NCBI GenBank assembly: GCA_003250175.1
Contig: QKHD01000108.1
Location: 1 to 6,288 of the forward strand
Length of the DNA: 6,288 nt
DNA from: Helicobacteraceae bacterium
Lineage (GTDB): Bacteria > Campylobacterota > Campylobacteria > Campylobacterales > SZUA-545
Direction of reading: 5' to 3'
Shown here: piece by piece, positions 5,273 to 6,288 of the stretch
How the letters are laid out: each line of letters begins with the position of its first letter
Numbering within the stretch: the first letter of the stretch is position 1
Program-made: the position numbers and the translations under genes
The notes under the pieces: model-generated
Database searches by the model: none
Told to the model about the DNA's origin: nothing
Seen by the model: only the letters and a program-made list of their open reading frames with translations

Positions 5273-6288
5273 ATCGCGCCGGGATTTTCCGACTGGATCA
5301 CCGCGGCCACCAGCTGGGTCGGTGTGGCGGAGGTGATGTGGGCGTGGTAGCGTTTGCCCGGTTTCATATTGTTGATATCGCTGTCGTTGATGAGAATCTC
5401 CGGATCGATCTCCGGAGCCCAGGCAACGTGTTTGGCGCTAAAGAGCAGGTCGTGTTCGCTGCTCACTCCGTTTAAGATCAGATCAGCCTTTTGACCGACG
5501 TAGCTTTGCAGTTTGGCCGTCAGCTTGGCGTCGACGATCTGCTGGAGCTCGCGGAGGCGTTCGTTTAGGGTGGCCTCGTCGATCTTGCCCTCCATCTCCG
5601 CCGCAGGGGTGCCCGCCTCGTCGCTGTAGGCAAAGAGGTTGATCATGTCAAAGGGCGTTGCTTCGATGTAGCGTTTTAGTTCCTGGTATTCGGCTTCCGT
5701 CTCGCCGGGGTGGCCGACGATAAAGCTGGTGCGCACGTAGGCGTCCGGCGTGCTGAAGATTTTCTCCATCAGCTTTTTGGTCTTCTCTTCGCCCATGCCC
5801 CGTTTCATCCGCTTGAGCATGGTGTCGCTGATGTGCTGGAGCGGAATATCGAAGTAGTTGTAAAAGACCGGGCTTTCGTTGATCACGTCGATGAGGTGCA
5901 TGGAGGTGGTGGAGGGGTAGAGGTAGAGAATCCGCGCGCCCACAACCCCTTCGATCTTTTCCACATGCTTGACCAGCAGGCTCAGACCGTCGTCGATGTT
6001 TTGATCGCGCAGGTAGGAGCTGCTGTCCTGGCTGATAAAGCTGAAATCATGGTAGCCCTTGGCCACCAGGGCCTTGACCTCTTTTTCCACGCTGGCGAGG
6101 GTTCGAGAGTGGAGCCGCCCTTTAAAACTGGGAATGGCGCAGAAGCTGCACTGCTGGTTGCACCCTTCGCTGAGCTTGATGTAGGCGTGGTAGTTTGAGC
6201 CCGTAATCACCCGCTCTTCGCCGTCGATGAGGAAGACGTCCTTGGTAAAGCGGGAGTCTTTTTTGGCGAGCAACTCGTCGATCTTGGC
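5269..6288 (-). CDS. rimO: Ribosomal protein uS12 methylthiotransferase RimO, 5' end cut by window edge
   Basis: Radical-SAM methylthiotransferase that adds a methylthio group to a conserved aspartate of ribosomal protein S12, using two [4Fe-4S] clusters. The frame is open through the right edge, giving 339 visible residues. The missing roughly 100 residues would be the N-terminal MTTase domain with its own cluster. The radical-SAM motif CNQQCSFC provides C43, C47 and C50 (visible numbering), followed by AIPSFKGRLHSR. FISQDSSSYLRD (84-95), FDIPLQHISD (146-155) and GHPGE (192-196) are family blocks. A C-terminal TRAM domain (about 263-333) binds the substrate. The IPSFKG block after the third Cys favours RimO over the tRNA-modifying MiaB. 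The stop overlaps by four bases the stop of the convergent small membrane protein gene. There is no terminator between them. Identification is firm. Confidence 0.95.
   Translation of the reverse strand, partial: AKIDELLAKKDSRFTKDVFLIDGEERVITGSNYHAYIKLSEGCNQQCSFCAIPSFKGRLHSRTLASVEKEVKALVAKGYHDFSFISQDSSSYLRDQNIDDGLSLLVKHVEKIEGVVGARILYLYPSTTSMHLIDVINESPVFYNYFDIPLQHISDTMLKRMKRGMGEEKTKKLMEKIFSTPDAYVRTSFIVGHPGETEAEYQELKRYIEATPFDMINLFAYSDEAGTPAAEMEGKIDEATLNERLRELQQIVDAKLTAKLQSYVGQKADLILNGVSSEHDLLFSAKHVAWAPEIDPEILINDSDINNMKPGKRYHAHITSATPTQLVAAVIQSENPGAI

Overview
The window looks like chromosome from a GC-rich member of the Campylobacterota (formerly Epsilonproteobacteria). The protein style of IspG, RimO and the HHWRQPL-type histidine kinase suggests this; it is a family-level impression, not a database result. 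Most of the window (about 683-6288) is compact, GC-rich and core-like. The first 300 bases are AT-rich (111 G+C of 300, by hand count) and read like a different, accessory stretch.

Layout. 1-309 (+) is the 3' end of a gene for a staphylococcal-nuclease-like protein whose usual catalytic Arg position appears to be Asn. 310-682 is a 373-base stretch without a convincing gene, lying between convergent genes. It is dense in short stem-loops and contains a unit that looks like a CRISPR repeat (palindromic stem, 3' end GGATTGAAAC) followed one period later by a degenerate copy. Parts also resemble the 5' domain of a group II intron. I cannot decide between these, and this is the most interesting part of the window. 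Three minus-strand genes follow, transcribed from right to left: an MFS transporter (about 4835-3642), a membrane histidine kinase with a periplasmic Cache-type sensor and no response regulator beside it (3580-1799), and ispG of the MEP isoprenoid pathway (1747-683). The gaps of 61 and 51 bases allow one transcript, but ispG also has a candidate promoter of its own. 4925-5272 (+) encodes a small protein with two membrane segments, divergent from the MFS gene. 5269-6288 (-) is most of rimO, cut by the right edge.

Working together. ispG and rimO are housekeeping genes for [4Fe-4S] enzymes (isoprenoid precursor synthesis and ribosomal protein S12 methylthiolation). The transporter and sensor kinase could form a stimulus-export pair, but only adjacency supports that. 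The small membrane protein and rimO converge and share four bases at their stop codons. I see no clear new multi-gene system. The items worth a second look are the 310-682 segment, the altered nuclease-like protein, the unnamed small membrane protein and the MFS start/promoter arrangement.
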